From contig JAISBG010000120.1 in NCBI GenBank assembly GCA_031266315.1, forward strand, positions 1-8,093: 8,093 bases of DNA, in the 5' to 3' direction. The notes beneath the pieces were generated by a model. It saw only the letters and a program-made list of their open reading frames with translations. It ran no database searches and was not told the DNA's origin. This stretch comes from Planctomycetaceae bacterium. GTDB taxonomy: Bacteria; Planctomycetota; Planctomycetia; Pirellulales; Thermoguttaceae. Of this stretch, positions 1 to 6,324 are shown in pieces. The position numbers and the translations under genes are program-made. Every line of letters begins with the position of its first letter. Position 1 is the stretch's first letter.

Positions 1-160
1 AAAGAGGTGGGCTATTTATCAAAAAGCCCGCTGGGCGGTTGCGCCGGTTAGGTTTGCATTGACTCCAAAACGGAAGGCAACACCATTGACCGTTGTTAAT
101 CTAATTCACTGTCGGCGAGTACGCCGACACGACCTTTCAGCGAAAGGTCGCCCACCTTAT
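1..160. repeat. Palindromic REP/MITE-like element, copy A (left end at window edge)
   Basis: Noncoding. It aligns over most of its length, by eye roughly three quarters identical, with 4431-4579 in the same orientation. The right end reads GCCCACCTTAT (150-160) and the left end has the matching AGGTGGGC (5-12), so the element is bounded by inverted repeats. Three hairpins can be drawn: GCCC-GCT-GGGC (26-36), GTCGGCG-AGTA-CGCCGAC (111-128) and CGACCTTTC-AGC-GAAAGGTCG (130-150). No ORF or transposase is present, so a non-autonomous or extragenic palindromic element is inferred. The left terminal repeat is less perfect than in copy B, and the true edge may lie outside the window. Confidence 0.75.
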
Positions 161-230
161 GATTGCCGATGAAATATTACCAATTATTTGACGATTCCGG
201 TGGAAAACACCTAATCCGGTAGAATCAGGA

Positions 231-247
231 AATTTTTATTAAAAATT
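231..247 (-). terminator. Weak AT-only hairpin after the GT39 gene
   Basis: AATTTTT-ATT-AAAAATT forms a 7-bp A/T stem about 20 nt beyond the GT39 stop codon. It has no G/C pairs and no clear T tail on the minus strand, so it is a poor intrinsic terminator. The hairpins of the repeat at 1-160 lie just beyond and could also end transcription. The position is the main support. Confidence 0.2.
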
Positions 248-266
248 TTTAAAGGTTTTAATCAAC

Positions 267-1856
267 TCACGGTGGGATAAGGGCAACTCCAACCTTTAAC
301 GGCGGAACTTTGGCTCCTGTCGTGTAAGGCAAGATAATTGTATCGGGAATAATTTCCGCATTGGGAAAACGTTGGTGAAGCCATTCCGGTACGTAGTGAT
401 CCGGTTTATCGGAAAGTTGCCAGAGTATTATTCCGCCTGTTTGATTGACATCGGAATCGGTTGCCCATGTTCCGGTTGGTTTTGCGCGGAGATCGTCAAT
501 ACCGTGAATATTCCAGTAGAAAAGAACTCGTGGACGATCACGCATTGCCCACCCCGCATATCCGCAAATCGCCCAATCTCCACTCACAAAAGGACAAGGC
601 GTATTGAATTTTGAATACCAAATAGTATCACATCGAATACCTAATTCTTGTGCCGGAAACAGTTGTTTTTTCGGTTTGCCGTTAATGTAAGGACTAAAAA
701 CCGAAACAATTAACAGCAGACTCATTACCGTTTCCAAGATGATAATCAGTTTTATTGTATTGAAAAAAGTGTTCGGTGATTCTTTGGTCTGAAACCGCAG
801 AAGTAACCAAGTTCCCGAAAATGTCCAGAACGGTGCCGAATAGGATGCAGGAAACCAATAGTTTTTGGTGAACATAATAATGATACAGAAAAGGAAAGGG
901 ATTATGAAACAATAGAAAAGATATTTTTCACACAGTTTTTGGTTTTCATTCTCTGGAGAATTTTCAAGAAATTTAATTTTCCATTTCCAGATAAAACCAA
1001 TGACCGGATAAAGTACAATAACAGTAGTAAACCAAAATTCCAGTTGAAACATTATAAAAGTTAACGGTAAAAGAAGATGATAAATCCGATTTGAATAAGC
1101 GTGACGATTAAGAGCATAATCAAATGTGGCAAAGTCATTTTGATACAACCAAACAATATGAGGTAAAAAAATCAGGAACGCAATTATTGTTGTCAGATAA
1201 GGTCTGATTCCGTACCATAATTTTCTCCCGTCGGAACGTGTGAGCATAAAAATAAGTATTGATAACACAAGAAACGCCGCCGGATATTTCGCGTGAAACG
1301 CAATACCAATCGATAAACCGGATAAAATCCAATACAAAAAACGATTCGTTTGATACGCCTGAAACACAAAATAAACGGAAAGCGACCAGAACGCCATTAA
1401 AACAATATTTTGATTATAAACGAGCGAGTGATACGTAAAATAGTAATAAGGAAGCATTGCCAATGACCCGATCAAAGCGAATTTTTCCGAAAGCACTTTT
1501 CTGCCAAGTTGCCAAACCGACCACAACGTCATGACAACACAAAATTGTGACGCAATAAATGGAGCGGCAAAATGACGGTTTGTCAGAATATTAACAACTT
1601 CCAAAATCCACGCCGGAAGCATGGGATGTTTTCGTGTTGAAAGAACCCATTCTCTTGAAATACATTGGAGTTCAATCACATCGTTGATCCGATAACCCGT
1701 GTGTAACAGTGTTGGTAAAAGAACCCAAACCGCCGCAAAAAAACCAACCACCGACCAAAACCAAATTGCAGCGGTCTTCGGCGAAAAATCGTTCATTGAT
1801 TCTGTTGCGTTTAATGAATTAGTTAATAAATTTGTTTTTGTTGCGCGTGTTGTCAT
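267..1856 (-). CDS. ArnT-like GT39 (PMT_2) membrane glycosyltransferase
   Basis: Integral membrane transferase expected to move a sugar from a polyprenyl-phosphate donor to an acceptor on the periplasmic side, lipid A phosphate in the closest known systems. The 529-residue protein has an N-terminal membrane helix at about 30-52. A first loop follows with the acidic pair D59/E62 and an HP-x-L-x-A-W motif at 77-82, the usual GT39 catalytic-loop arrangement. About ten more hydrophobic segments extend to about 390. The last 130 or so residues form a soluble domain containing F-V-S-G-D-W and ending IPP, resembling the C-terminal domain of bacterial GT39 proteins. I chose the ATG at 1856. A GTG at 1883 adds nine residues and an ATG at 1796 would still precede the first helix; none has a strong ribosome site. 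It lies downstream of a GT2 and a deacetylase gene on the same strand, but 517 nt away, so it may have its own promoter. The sugar and acceptor cannot be read from sequence. Confidence 0.88.
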   Translation of the reverse strand: MTTRATKTNLLTNSLNATESMNDFSPKTAAIWFWSVVGFFAAVWVLLPTLLHTGYRINDVIELQCISREWVLSTRKHPMLPAWILEVVNILTNRHFAAPFIASQFCVVMTLWSVWQLGRKVLSEKFALIGSLAMLPYYYFTYHSLVYNQNIVLMAFWSLSVYFVFQAYQTNRFLYWILSGLSIGIAFHAKYPAAFLVLSILIFMLTRSDGRKLWYGIRPYLTTIIAFLIFLPHIVWLYQNDFATFDYALNRHAYSNRIYHLLLPLTFIMFQLEFWFTTVIVLYPVIGFIWKWKIKFLENSPENENQKLCEKYLFYCFIIPFLFCIIIMFTKNYWFPASYSAPFWTFSGTWLLLRFQTKESPNTFFNTIKLIIILETVMSLLLIVSVFSPYINGKPKKQLFPAQELGIRCDTIWYSKFNTPCPFVSGDWAICGYAGWAMRDRPRVLFYWNIHGIDDLRAKPTGTWATDSDVNQTGGIILWQLSDKPDHYVPEWLHQRFPNAEIIPDTIILPYTTGAKVPPLKVGVALIPP

Positions 1857-1960
1857 GGTCTTTTTTGAAATAATTTTTAGCACAGATACACAGATTGTAA
1901 CTGTCTATTTAATTTGTACCTATTCACGTAACTATTGTAAAATATTATGTAAAAAAATCT

Positions 1961-2193
1961 TTCGCCCCGCAAGGGGCAATGCGTAACAACCCACCGCAAC
2001 GCGGTGGGGAACGGCACACACAAAGCATCGCCCTGTAAGGGCAATGGAAAATTGAAAACGAGGTTGAATTGATTGACCGATGAAATGTTTCATTTATTGG
2101 CACTTGGTATCCACTGCCCTTTCAGGGCGATGGTGTTTAGGTTTGACCCGCCGCGTTGCGGCGGGTTGTTATGCAATGTCCTTTCAGGACGAA
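1961..2193. repeat. Mirror-symmetric inverted-repeat element of six small hairpins
   Basis: The outer arms 1961-2009 and about 2145-2193 are imperfect reverse complements over nearly 50 nt. An inner pair, 2026-2047 and 2111-2133, is also inverted. Each arm is built from hairpins. On the left are GCCCC-GCAA-GGGGC (1964-1977), CCCACCGC-AAC-GCGGTGGG (1990-2008) and GCCCT-GTA-AGGGC (2030-2042). On the right, in reverse order, are GCCCT-TTC-AGGGC (2116-2128), CCCGCCGC-GTT-GCGGCGGG (2147-2165) and GTCCT-TTC-AGGAC (2178-2190). Stem pairs are kept where bases differ between arms. It is much more GC-rich than its surroundings and noncoding. It resembles paired REP (BIME-like) units or a fold-back element; its family is not identified. 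Confidence 0.75.
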
Positions 2194-2336
2194 ATACATG
2201 TTAAAGTATAAACATTTAGGGAACTCATAAACTAAATGGACAATTACGTTGCGAGCTGCGGTTATGAAAATAAAGCCTTATCGAGTTGTTCTGTTTTTGC
2301 ACCAATATTATTTGTTGTTGCATAAATTTTTAACGA

Positions 2337-2353
2337 AAATTTCACTGAAATTT
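2337..2353 (-). terminator. Possible terminator hairpin after the deacetylase gene
   Basis: AAATTTC-ACT-GAAATTT gives a perfect 7-bp stem about 20 nt past the deacetylase stop. On the minus strand it is preceded by an A-run and followed by TTCGTT. On the plus strand it is followed by A and seven T, so the T-tail favours plus-strand termination. The stem is AT-rich and weak. Confidence 0.3.
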
Positions 2354-2373
2354 ATTTTTTTACTAAACAGGAG

Positions 2374-3285
2374 CTAGATTTCCGTATCGGAAAAATCTGT
2401 TAGTTTAATGTTAAATTTTTTGATCATGTCCTGAAATTTTCCGTCTTGCAATGCGTGAAACTCTTTCATTCGGCACGGCGAATGATGAAAACGGTAATCG
2501 TCCGGCGAACAACATAACATATTATCGTTTTGTGAAACAGAAAAATCGGACGGATGAATATTGATTTCATAGTTGTCAAAATTACATTTTCCTGTTTCAA
2601 TGGCGATGATTATTTCTTGTAATGAAATATTATCCATTTTTCCGCTTTCAAGAATTCCGAAATAACCTGTTTTTTGTTTCGTTGATTGCAAACAACAATT
2701 GAGGACAATACGTTTCATAAAACCTTGCGGAAACCATTGGTGAAACCGTTTGACGGTTCGTTTGAAGCCGCCGAAATATTCACGCGGTATTCGTAACAAT
2801 AATTTCCGTGATGTTGATTCTTTTTGTACCTTATCAAAAATACCCGAAAGAACGTGAACGTGTTGATGTGAATCAATGTGATCGAAACGAAAATTATATT
2901 TTGTAGCAAAATATTCCATTCGTTCCATCTGAGCCGAAAATTCCATTTGAATTTGTTGCAGAAGTTGCTCTCGTTTTTTTGACCGTAACAACATCAACAA
3001 TCTTCCGAAACTTAATCGAAACATTCCTCGCGAATCAACAAGAAACGTTATTTTTTGAGGTTCAGTAACCGGTTGACCGCTTGTGAGTGTGAAGTGTAAT
3101 CCCATACTTAACGTGTTGCATTTATTATGAATATTTATTACGGCTTCTTCGGCAAACGGCATATTGACCATGAGGCTGGCGGCGGTAATATTTCCGGCAA
3201 CCGCGCCGCTTAAAATTGCGGAATTAACAGCCGGCGAAAAACCTAAATCGTCCGCATTGATGATGAGTTTTTTGATCTTGCTCAT
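2374..3285 (-). CDS. YdjC/ChbG-family carbohydrate deacetylase (NaxD/LgmC-like role proposed)
   Basis: Metal-dependent amidase of the YdjC fold, which removes acetyl groups from N-acetyl amino sugars. The 303-residue protein opens with L-I-I-N-A-D-D-L-G-F (7-16), carrying the catalytic/metal Asp pair D12-D13. It then has L-H at 63-64, the H-I-D-S-H-Q-H-V-H block at 136-144, and I-N-I-H-P at 241-245. All family signature positions are present and length is normal for the family. There is no signal peptide or membrane helix, so it should act in the cytoplasm or at the inner face. I chose the ATG at 3285, which puts NADDLG about ten residues in as usual and leaves 7 nt after the GT2 stop; a TTG at 3300 would overlap that gene. 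Tight coupling to a polyprenyl-phosphate sugar transferase suggests the substrate is a lipid-linked N-acetylhexosamine, as for Francisella NaxD. Chitooligosaccharide (ChbG) or hopanoid (HpnK) substrates are alternatives less favoured by the neighbours. Confidence 0.88.
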   Translation of the reverse strand: MSKIKKLIINADDLGFSPAVNSAILSGAVAGNITAASLMVNMPFAEEAVINIHNKCNTLSMGLHFTLTSGQPVTEPQKITFLVDSRGMFRLSFGRLLMLLRSKKREQLLQQIQMEFSAQMERMEYFATKYNFRFDHIDSHQHVHVLSGIFDKVQKESTSRKLLLRIPREYFGGFKRTVKRFHQWFPQGFMKRIVLNCCLQSTKQKTGYFGILESGKMDNISLQEIIIAIETGKCNFDNYEINIHPSDFSVSQNDNMLCCSPDDYRFHHSPCRMKEFHALQDGKFQDMIKKFNIKLTDFSDTEI

Positions 3286-3292
3286 TTTTGTA

Positions 3293-4369
3293 TCACACAA
3301 CCTTGATTTGATCGGTGTTATTATTTTCGTTCAAAAAAATCTCCAAACGGTTTTCATTGTCTTCGATGTCAAAACCGTATTTTTCCTGAACGACAAACAA
3401 TGGTCGCCGTTTTGTTTCCATGTAAATTCGTCCGACGTATTCGCCGACAACTCCGATTGATATAATTTGAACTCCGCCAAGAAATAAAATTGCAACAATT
3501 AACGTTGGCCATCCGGGCGTATTATTTCCTGTTGCGAGCACTTCAAGAAAAATGTATCCTGAATAAAGCAAACTCATTAACGCAACCGAAATTCCGAAAT
3601 AAACAATCCAACGTAACGGCGAAACAGAAAAACTTGTAATTCCGTCCACTGAAAGTTTGAGTAATTTCAAGGGAGAAAATTTCGTTGCGCCCGAAAATCG
3701 CGGCTGTGTCTTAAAATGAATACCGGTTTGGCGAAATCCAAGCCACGTAATCATCGCACGTAAAAAGCGGGAACATTCTTCCATTGAATTAATGTAATTG
3801 ACAATCCTACGGTCTAAAAGGCGAAAATCGGAAATCCTATCCGGCATGGAAAGGTTGGAAAAATAATTGAGCAGTTTTCCAAAAGCGGCAGAAGTGTAAC
3901 GTTTAATAATCCCGACGTCTTTTCCATATTCACGAATGGTGTAAACGCTGTGATAACCTTCGTCTTTCCATAACCGAAACATTTCGGCGATTAATTCCGG
4001 CGGATGTTGTAAATCCGAGTCCATAATGATGACCGCGTTCCCTTGTGAATATTTCAAACCGGCGGAAATAGCCGCTTGATTTCCAAAGTTACGGGCAAGA
4101 CGGACAATCTTGATACGAGAATCTTTTATCCGTAACTCTTTCAAAATTTCCAGAGACTGATCGGCACTTCCGTCGTCAACAAAAATGATTTCCCACAAAT
4201 CAGTAATTTTTGAAAGTTCCGCTGAAACCGCTTCCGCAAACGCCGAAACGTTTCCTTCTTCATTAAACACCGGCGAAACAACCGATAATTCAACAGAATT
4301 ATTTGGGTCAGTTCCTGTAACGTAAAACTTTCGATAAGGTATTGGTTGTAATTGGTCTTGATGTAACAT
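3293..4369 (-). CDS. GT2 polyprenyl-phosphate glycosyltransferase (GtrB/ArnC/FlmF2-like)
   Basis: Predicted to transfer a sugar from a nucleotide donor to undecaprenyl phosphate on the cytoplasmic face of the inner membrane. The 358-residue protein has a GT-A domain: V-V-S-P-V-F-N-E-E-G-N at 30-40, V-D-D-G-S at 64-68, the metal-binding M-D-S-D-L-Q-H-P at 116-123, and R-F-S-G-A-T-K-F at 224-231, which is typical of the DPM1/GtrB branch. Two membrane helices follow (about 254-277 and 287-310), then E-Y-V-G-R-I-Y-M-E-T-K-R-R-P at 310-323, the conserved end of this subfamily. I chose the ATG at 4369. The frame stays open to a GTG at 4504, but those extra 45 codons run into the repeat at 4431-4579 and add nothing known in the family. 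The deacetylase begins 7 nt after its stop, so the two are probably one transcript. Sugar specificity is not readable. Confidence 0.92.
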   Translation of the reverse strand: MLHQDQLQPIPYRKFYVTGTDPNNSVELSVVSPVFNEEGNVSAFAEAVSAELSKITDLWEIIFVDDGSADQSLEILKELRIKDSRIKIVRLARNFGNQAAISAGLKYSQGNAVIIMDSDLQHPPELIAEMFRLWKDEGYHSVYTIREYGKDVGIIKRYTSAAFGKLLNYFSNLSMPDRISDFRLLDRRIVNYINSMEECSRFLRAMITWLGFRQTGIHFKTQPRFSGATKFSPLKLLKLSVDGITSFSVSPLRWIVYFGISVALMSLLYSGYIFLEVLATGNNTPGWPTLIVAILFLGGVQIISIGVVGEYVGRIYMETKRRPLFVVQEKYGFDIEDNENRLEIFLNENNNTDQIKVV

Positions 4370-4430
4370 AAAAAAATTTTTCGGATAAAAAATTAGTAAA
4401 AGCAGGAAACCATAAAGTGAGCAATCATAA

Positions 4431-4579
4431 ATAAGGTGGGCAATCCGTTCGCTGAACGGTTGCGCCGGTTGAGTCATTATTGACTCCAAAACGGAAGGAA
4501 ACACAATTTGCCATCGTTAATCTCGTTCACAGTCGGCTAACGCCGACGCGACCTTTTAGCAAAAGGTCGCCCACCTTAT
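4431..4579. repeat. Palindromic REP/MITE-like element, copy B
   Basis: Bounded by perfect 11-bp inverted repeats, ATAAGGTGGGC (4431-4441) and GCCCACCTTAT (4569-4579). It has the same layout as copy A: CCGTTC-GCT-GAACGG (4445-4459), GTCGGC-TAAC-GCCGAC (4532-4547) and CGACCTTTT-AGC-AAAAGGTCG (4549-4569). The core GGTTGCGCCGGTT and the stretch GACTCCAAAACGGAAGG are identical in both copies. It fills most of the gap between the porin stop and the GT2 gene. It may therefore end porin transcription or shape the GT2 leader. No flanking target-site duplication is obvious. Confidence 0.82.
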
Positions 4580-4627
4580 AGTTGCCTACTTTTAACGAAA
4601 ATCCCATTGAATAATTACAAATATTAT

Positions 4628-5713
4628 TTAAAATTCAAATTTGATACCGGAAAGAAAATACAAGCCTCGTCTTGGTCTTCCCTCTTGAGCGATATAATTA
4701 TCGTTCTCGATAATTATGGCACCGTACCATTGTAAAAACTGATTGAAATTCCAACCGATTTTTGTTAGTAAACGGCGGTTGACAAAATCATGTTGCGGAT
4801 AATCTTGACGATTTAATTGTTCAGGATAAAATTCACCGTAATTCAAATCAAAAAGAAAAGCACCTTGACAATAATTGAGGTCAATATAGTAACCGAAACC
4901 GGTAATCGGAACACCGTCCGCTTTGTTAATTTGACGATAATAGATGCTTTTTTCCCAGAAGATATTGGTAGGATTAAAGGAACGCCTTAATCCGTATTCA
5001 TCGTAAATTCCTTCCGCCGACAATATCCAATTTCCGAAACGAACCGCAACATCAAATCCGGCATGATTTTTGTACTCTTTCATTTCTTCGGAACCGATTC
5101 CGTCCTGATAAAGACCGCTGACACCCCATTGAAAATATCCGAAATTCATTCCGATTCGACCAACCACTGCTTTCATGGAATTGGTATCCAGTCCGGTACA
5201 ACCGTTCACAACGGCAACATCTATTTCCCAAACCGACGGAGTCCAGCGTAACAGAAATCCGGTTTGACGCCACAAAATAGATTCTGTACGAATAAATGGA
5301 GCGTCCGTTTTCAAGTTGCTCATCAAAGGGACGAGACAATGACCGAAAGGCGTTTCAAATTTTCCGGCACGAAATTCGATATTCTGCCATTTCCACGACA
5401 TATTGAGTTGTGAAATTTCAAAAGAATCAATCTTGTAATTTGCCGAATAGGATTGACGTTCTGAATTGTTTAAGTAGATATTTTTATCATACGGCTGATT
5501 CAGATAAAATTCGCCGTTGAGTTGTAGGGTAGAAGGTTGGATATTCAGTTTGATTTTCGGCGAAAAAACCGACTCAACACCAAAAACTGTTTCACCGCCG
5601 CTCCATTGGATTCGTTGGTCATTTCGATAATAAGCACGAGCCAGAATTGCGAGTTCGGCTTCTCCGTTTTCAAAACGGTATTGAAGTGCTCCAAGCGGCT
5701 CTGTTTGGGGCAA
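4628..5713 (-). CDS. Outer-membrane beta-barrel porin-like protein, barrel part of a split gene
   Basis: Encodes 361 residues from a TTG at 5713, with the alternating polar/hydrophobic and aromatic pattern of antiparallel outer-membrane strands. It has the porin-like block G-K-F-E-T-P-F-G (117-124), V-V-N-G-C-T-G-L-D-T-N-S (168-179), and a C-terminal strand ending K-F-E-F, a good BAM recognition signal with terminal Phe. Its likely role is diffusion of small solutes across the outer membrane; the substrate is unknown. There is no signal peptide in this frame. The frame is open upstream to a stop at 5849-5851, through a proline run coded by 15 C, but has no ATG or GTG there. A signal peptide lies in another frame just upstream (5796-6038), so this is probably the body of a frameshifted or mis-sequenced gene covering 4628-6038. 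The TTG is only a nominal start. A porin family cannot be assigned with confidence. Confidence 0.7.
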   Translation of the reverse strand: MPQTEPLGALQYRFENGEAELAILARAYYRNDQRIQWSGGETVFGVESVFSPKIKLNIQPSTLQLNGEFYLNQPYDKNIYLNNSERQSYSANYKIDSFEISQLNMSWKWQNIEFRAGKFETPFGHCLVPLMSNLKTDAPFIRTESILWRQTGFLLRWTPSVWEIDVAVVNGCTGLDTNSMKAVVGRIGMNFGYFQWGVSGLYQDGIGSEEMKEYKNHAGFDVAVRFGNWILSAEGIYDEYGLRRSFNPTNIFWEKSIYYRQINKADGVPITGFGYYIDLNYCQGAFLFDLNYGEFYPEQLNRQDYPQHDFVNRRLLTKIGWNFNQFLQWYGAIIIENDNYIAQEGRPRRGLYFLSGIKFEF

Positions 5714-5767
5714 CTCAACACGTTGCCCTGATTGACTTTGCTGATAAAATGGAGAAGAGAGACAAGT

Positions 5768-5782
5768 GGGGGGGGGGGGGGG
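5768..5782. repeat. Homopolymer of 15 G (15 C in the porin sense strand)
   Basis: An uninterrupted mononucleotide run, far longer than any other G/C run in the window, within the 5' part of the porin reading frame. At the present length it encodes five prolines in frame with the barrel. Such tracts slip during replication and sequencing. Its exact length should be treated as uncertain. Confidence 0.9.
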
Positions 5783-5795
5783 TAAAGTGAGAAAA

Positions 5796-6038
5796 TTAAG
5801 GAACCAAACCGGTTGCGTCAGCGTACAAAGATTCGGAATACAACACTGTTACCACAAAACCTGAAAAAATTAAAACAGTTGTAAAAACACACAGAATACT
5901 TTTGTTTTCCACAAAAGTCGGATAAATTTCCGAAACTATACTGTAATATCTATTTCTTTTCCTGAAAACAGAAACAAGCGTTTTCAATAAACCGTCTTTT
6001 CCAGACGAAAAATTTTTTCCTGCTGACTTGCTGTACAT
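5796..6038 (-). pseudogene. Signal-peptide fragment of the split porin gene
   Basis: An 80-codon frame. Residues 1-48 are basic and polar. They are followed by a hydrophobic core (about 49-66, L-C-V-F-T-T-V-L-I-F-S-G-F-V-V) and then S-L-Y-A-D-A, a plausible signal peptidase I site, and the frame stops nine codons after Y-A. A complete protein ending here would be little more than a signal peptide. The barrel frame, in the +1 phase, is open from 5848 onward. A single extra base (or two missing) between 5848 and 5796 would account for the split. The ATG at 6038 follows AAAGAG at good spacing, the best ribosome site in the window, and gives a long n-region of the kind seen in some planctomycete exports. 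A GTG at 5912 would give a conventional short signal peptide instead. Changing only the C-run length does not join the frames, because the TAA lies before it. Confidence 0.65.
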
Positions 6039-6080
6039 TGATCTCTTTGTAGTCGTTCGTGAAAATAGACAAAAAGTCGC

Positions 6081-6094
6081 ATGGCATTTGCCAT
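6081..6094. promoter_or_regulatory. Palindromic operator candidate upstream of the porin
   Basis: ATGGCA-TT-TGCCAT is a perfect 6-bp inverted repeat with a 2-nt centre, about 45 nt before the porin-fragment ATG and just downstream of the proposed -10 box. That is a position where a repressor could act. A single short palindrome can arise by chance. Confidence 0.25.
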
Positions 6095-6112
6095 TAATGA
6101 ATCACTTTCTAA

Positions 6113-6141
6113 AGAATAAGAAAAATTCAAATTCGAAACAA
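6113..6141 (-). promoter_or_regulatory. Putative sigma70-type promoter for the porin gene
   Basis: On the minus strand TTGTTT (6141-6136) and TATTCT (6118-6113) are separated by 17 nt and lie about 75 nt upstream of the ATG at 6038. The match is moderate in AT-rich DNA where such pairs are easy to find. Confidence 0.3.
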
Positions 6142-6254
6142 GAGCAATTTTTTAAAAATACGGCGATTTTTTTATTTTTTACTTTTTAAAACCACCTGAT
6201 TGACGAAAACACTTCAATACGTTCTACTAATAAACATGTTCCCTTGTAATGGGG

Positions 6255-6284
6255 TTGACAATATTATAAATAAATTAGTTAATA
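6255..6284 (+). promoter_or_regulatory. Putative sigma70-type promoter for the DUF1573-nusB unit
   Basis: A consensus TTGACA at 6255-6260 is followed after 18 nt by TTAATA (6279-6284), about 40 nt before the ATG at 6325. The -35 box is perfect; the -10 is approximate and could be shifted by a base. Confidence 0.4.
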
Positions 6285-6324
6285 AATTTTTTAACGGAAA
6301 CAATCCGGCGGATTCGATATTATC

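Larger units (their letters stand above)
1857..2373. other. 517-nt gene-free gap between GT39 and deacetylase genes
   Basis: No convincing coding sequence on either strand. The gap holds the mirror-symmetric hairpin element (1961-2190), a hairpin just after the deacetylase stop (2337-2353), and AT-rich sequence before the GT39 gene, where a promoter is expected but no good -35/-10 pair stands out. The stretch 2194-2330 shows nothing I can name. Confidence 0.6.

Noticed and set aside
1817..1833. A 17-bp exact match (AATTAGTTAATAAATTT) with 6273-6289
   Set aside because: Nearly pure A/T, one copy inside the GT39 gene and one in a promoter region; chance similarity is the simplest reading.
1699..1986. 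A 95-codon plus-strand frame over the 5' end of the GT39 gene and into the hairpin element
   Set aside because: Antisense to the GT39 coding region, no domain, and it ends inside a noncoding repeat.
1961..2190. CRISPR-like array or tRNA cluster suggested by repeated short palindromes
   Set aside because: Repeats are inverted in mirror order, with no regular direct repeats and spacers, and no cloverleaf or anticodon arm can be drawn.
3164..3460. A 98-codon plus-strand frame across the deacetylase/GT2 junction
   Set aside because: Overlaps two strongly supported genes on the other strand; the translation is compositionally arbitrary.
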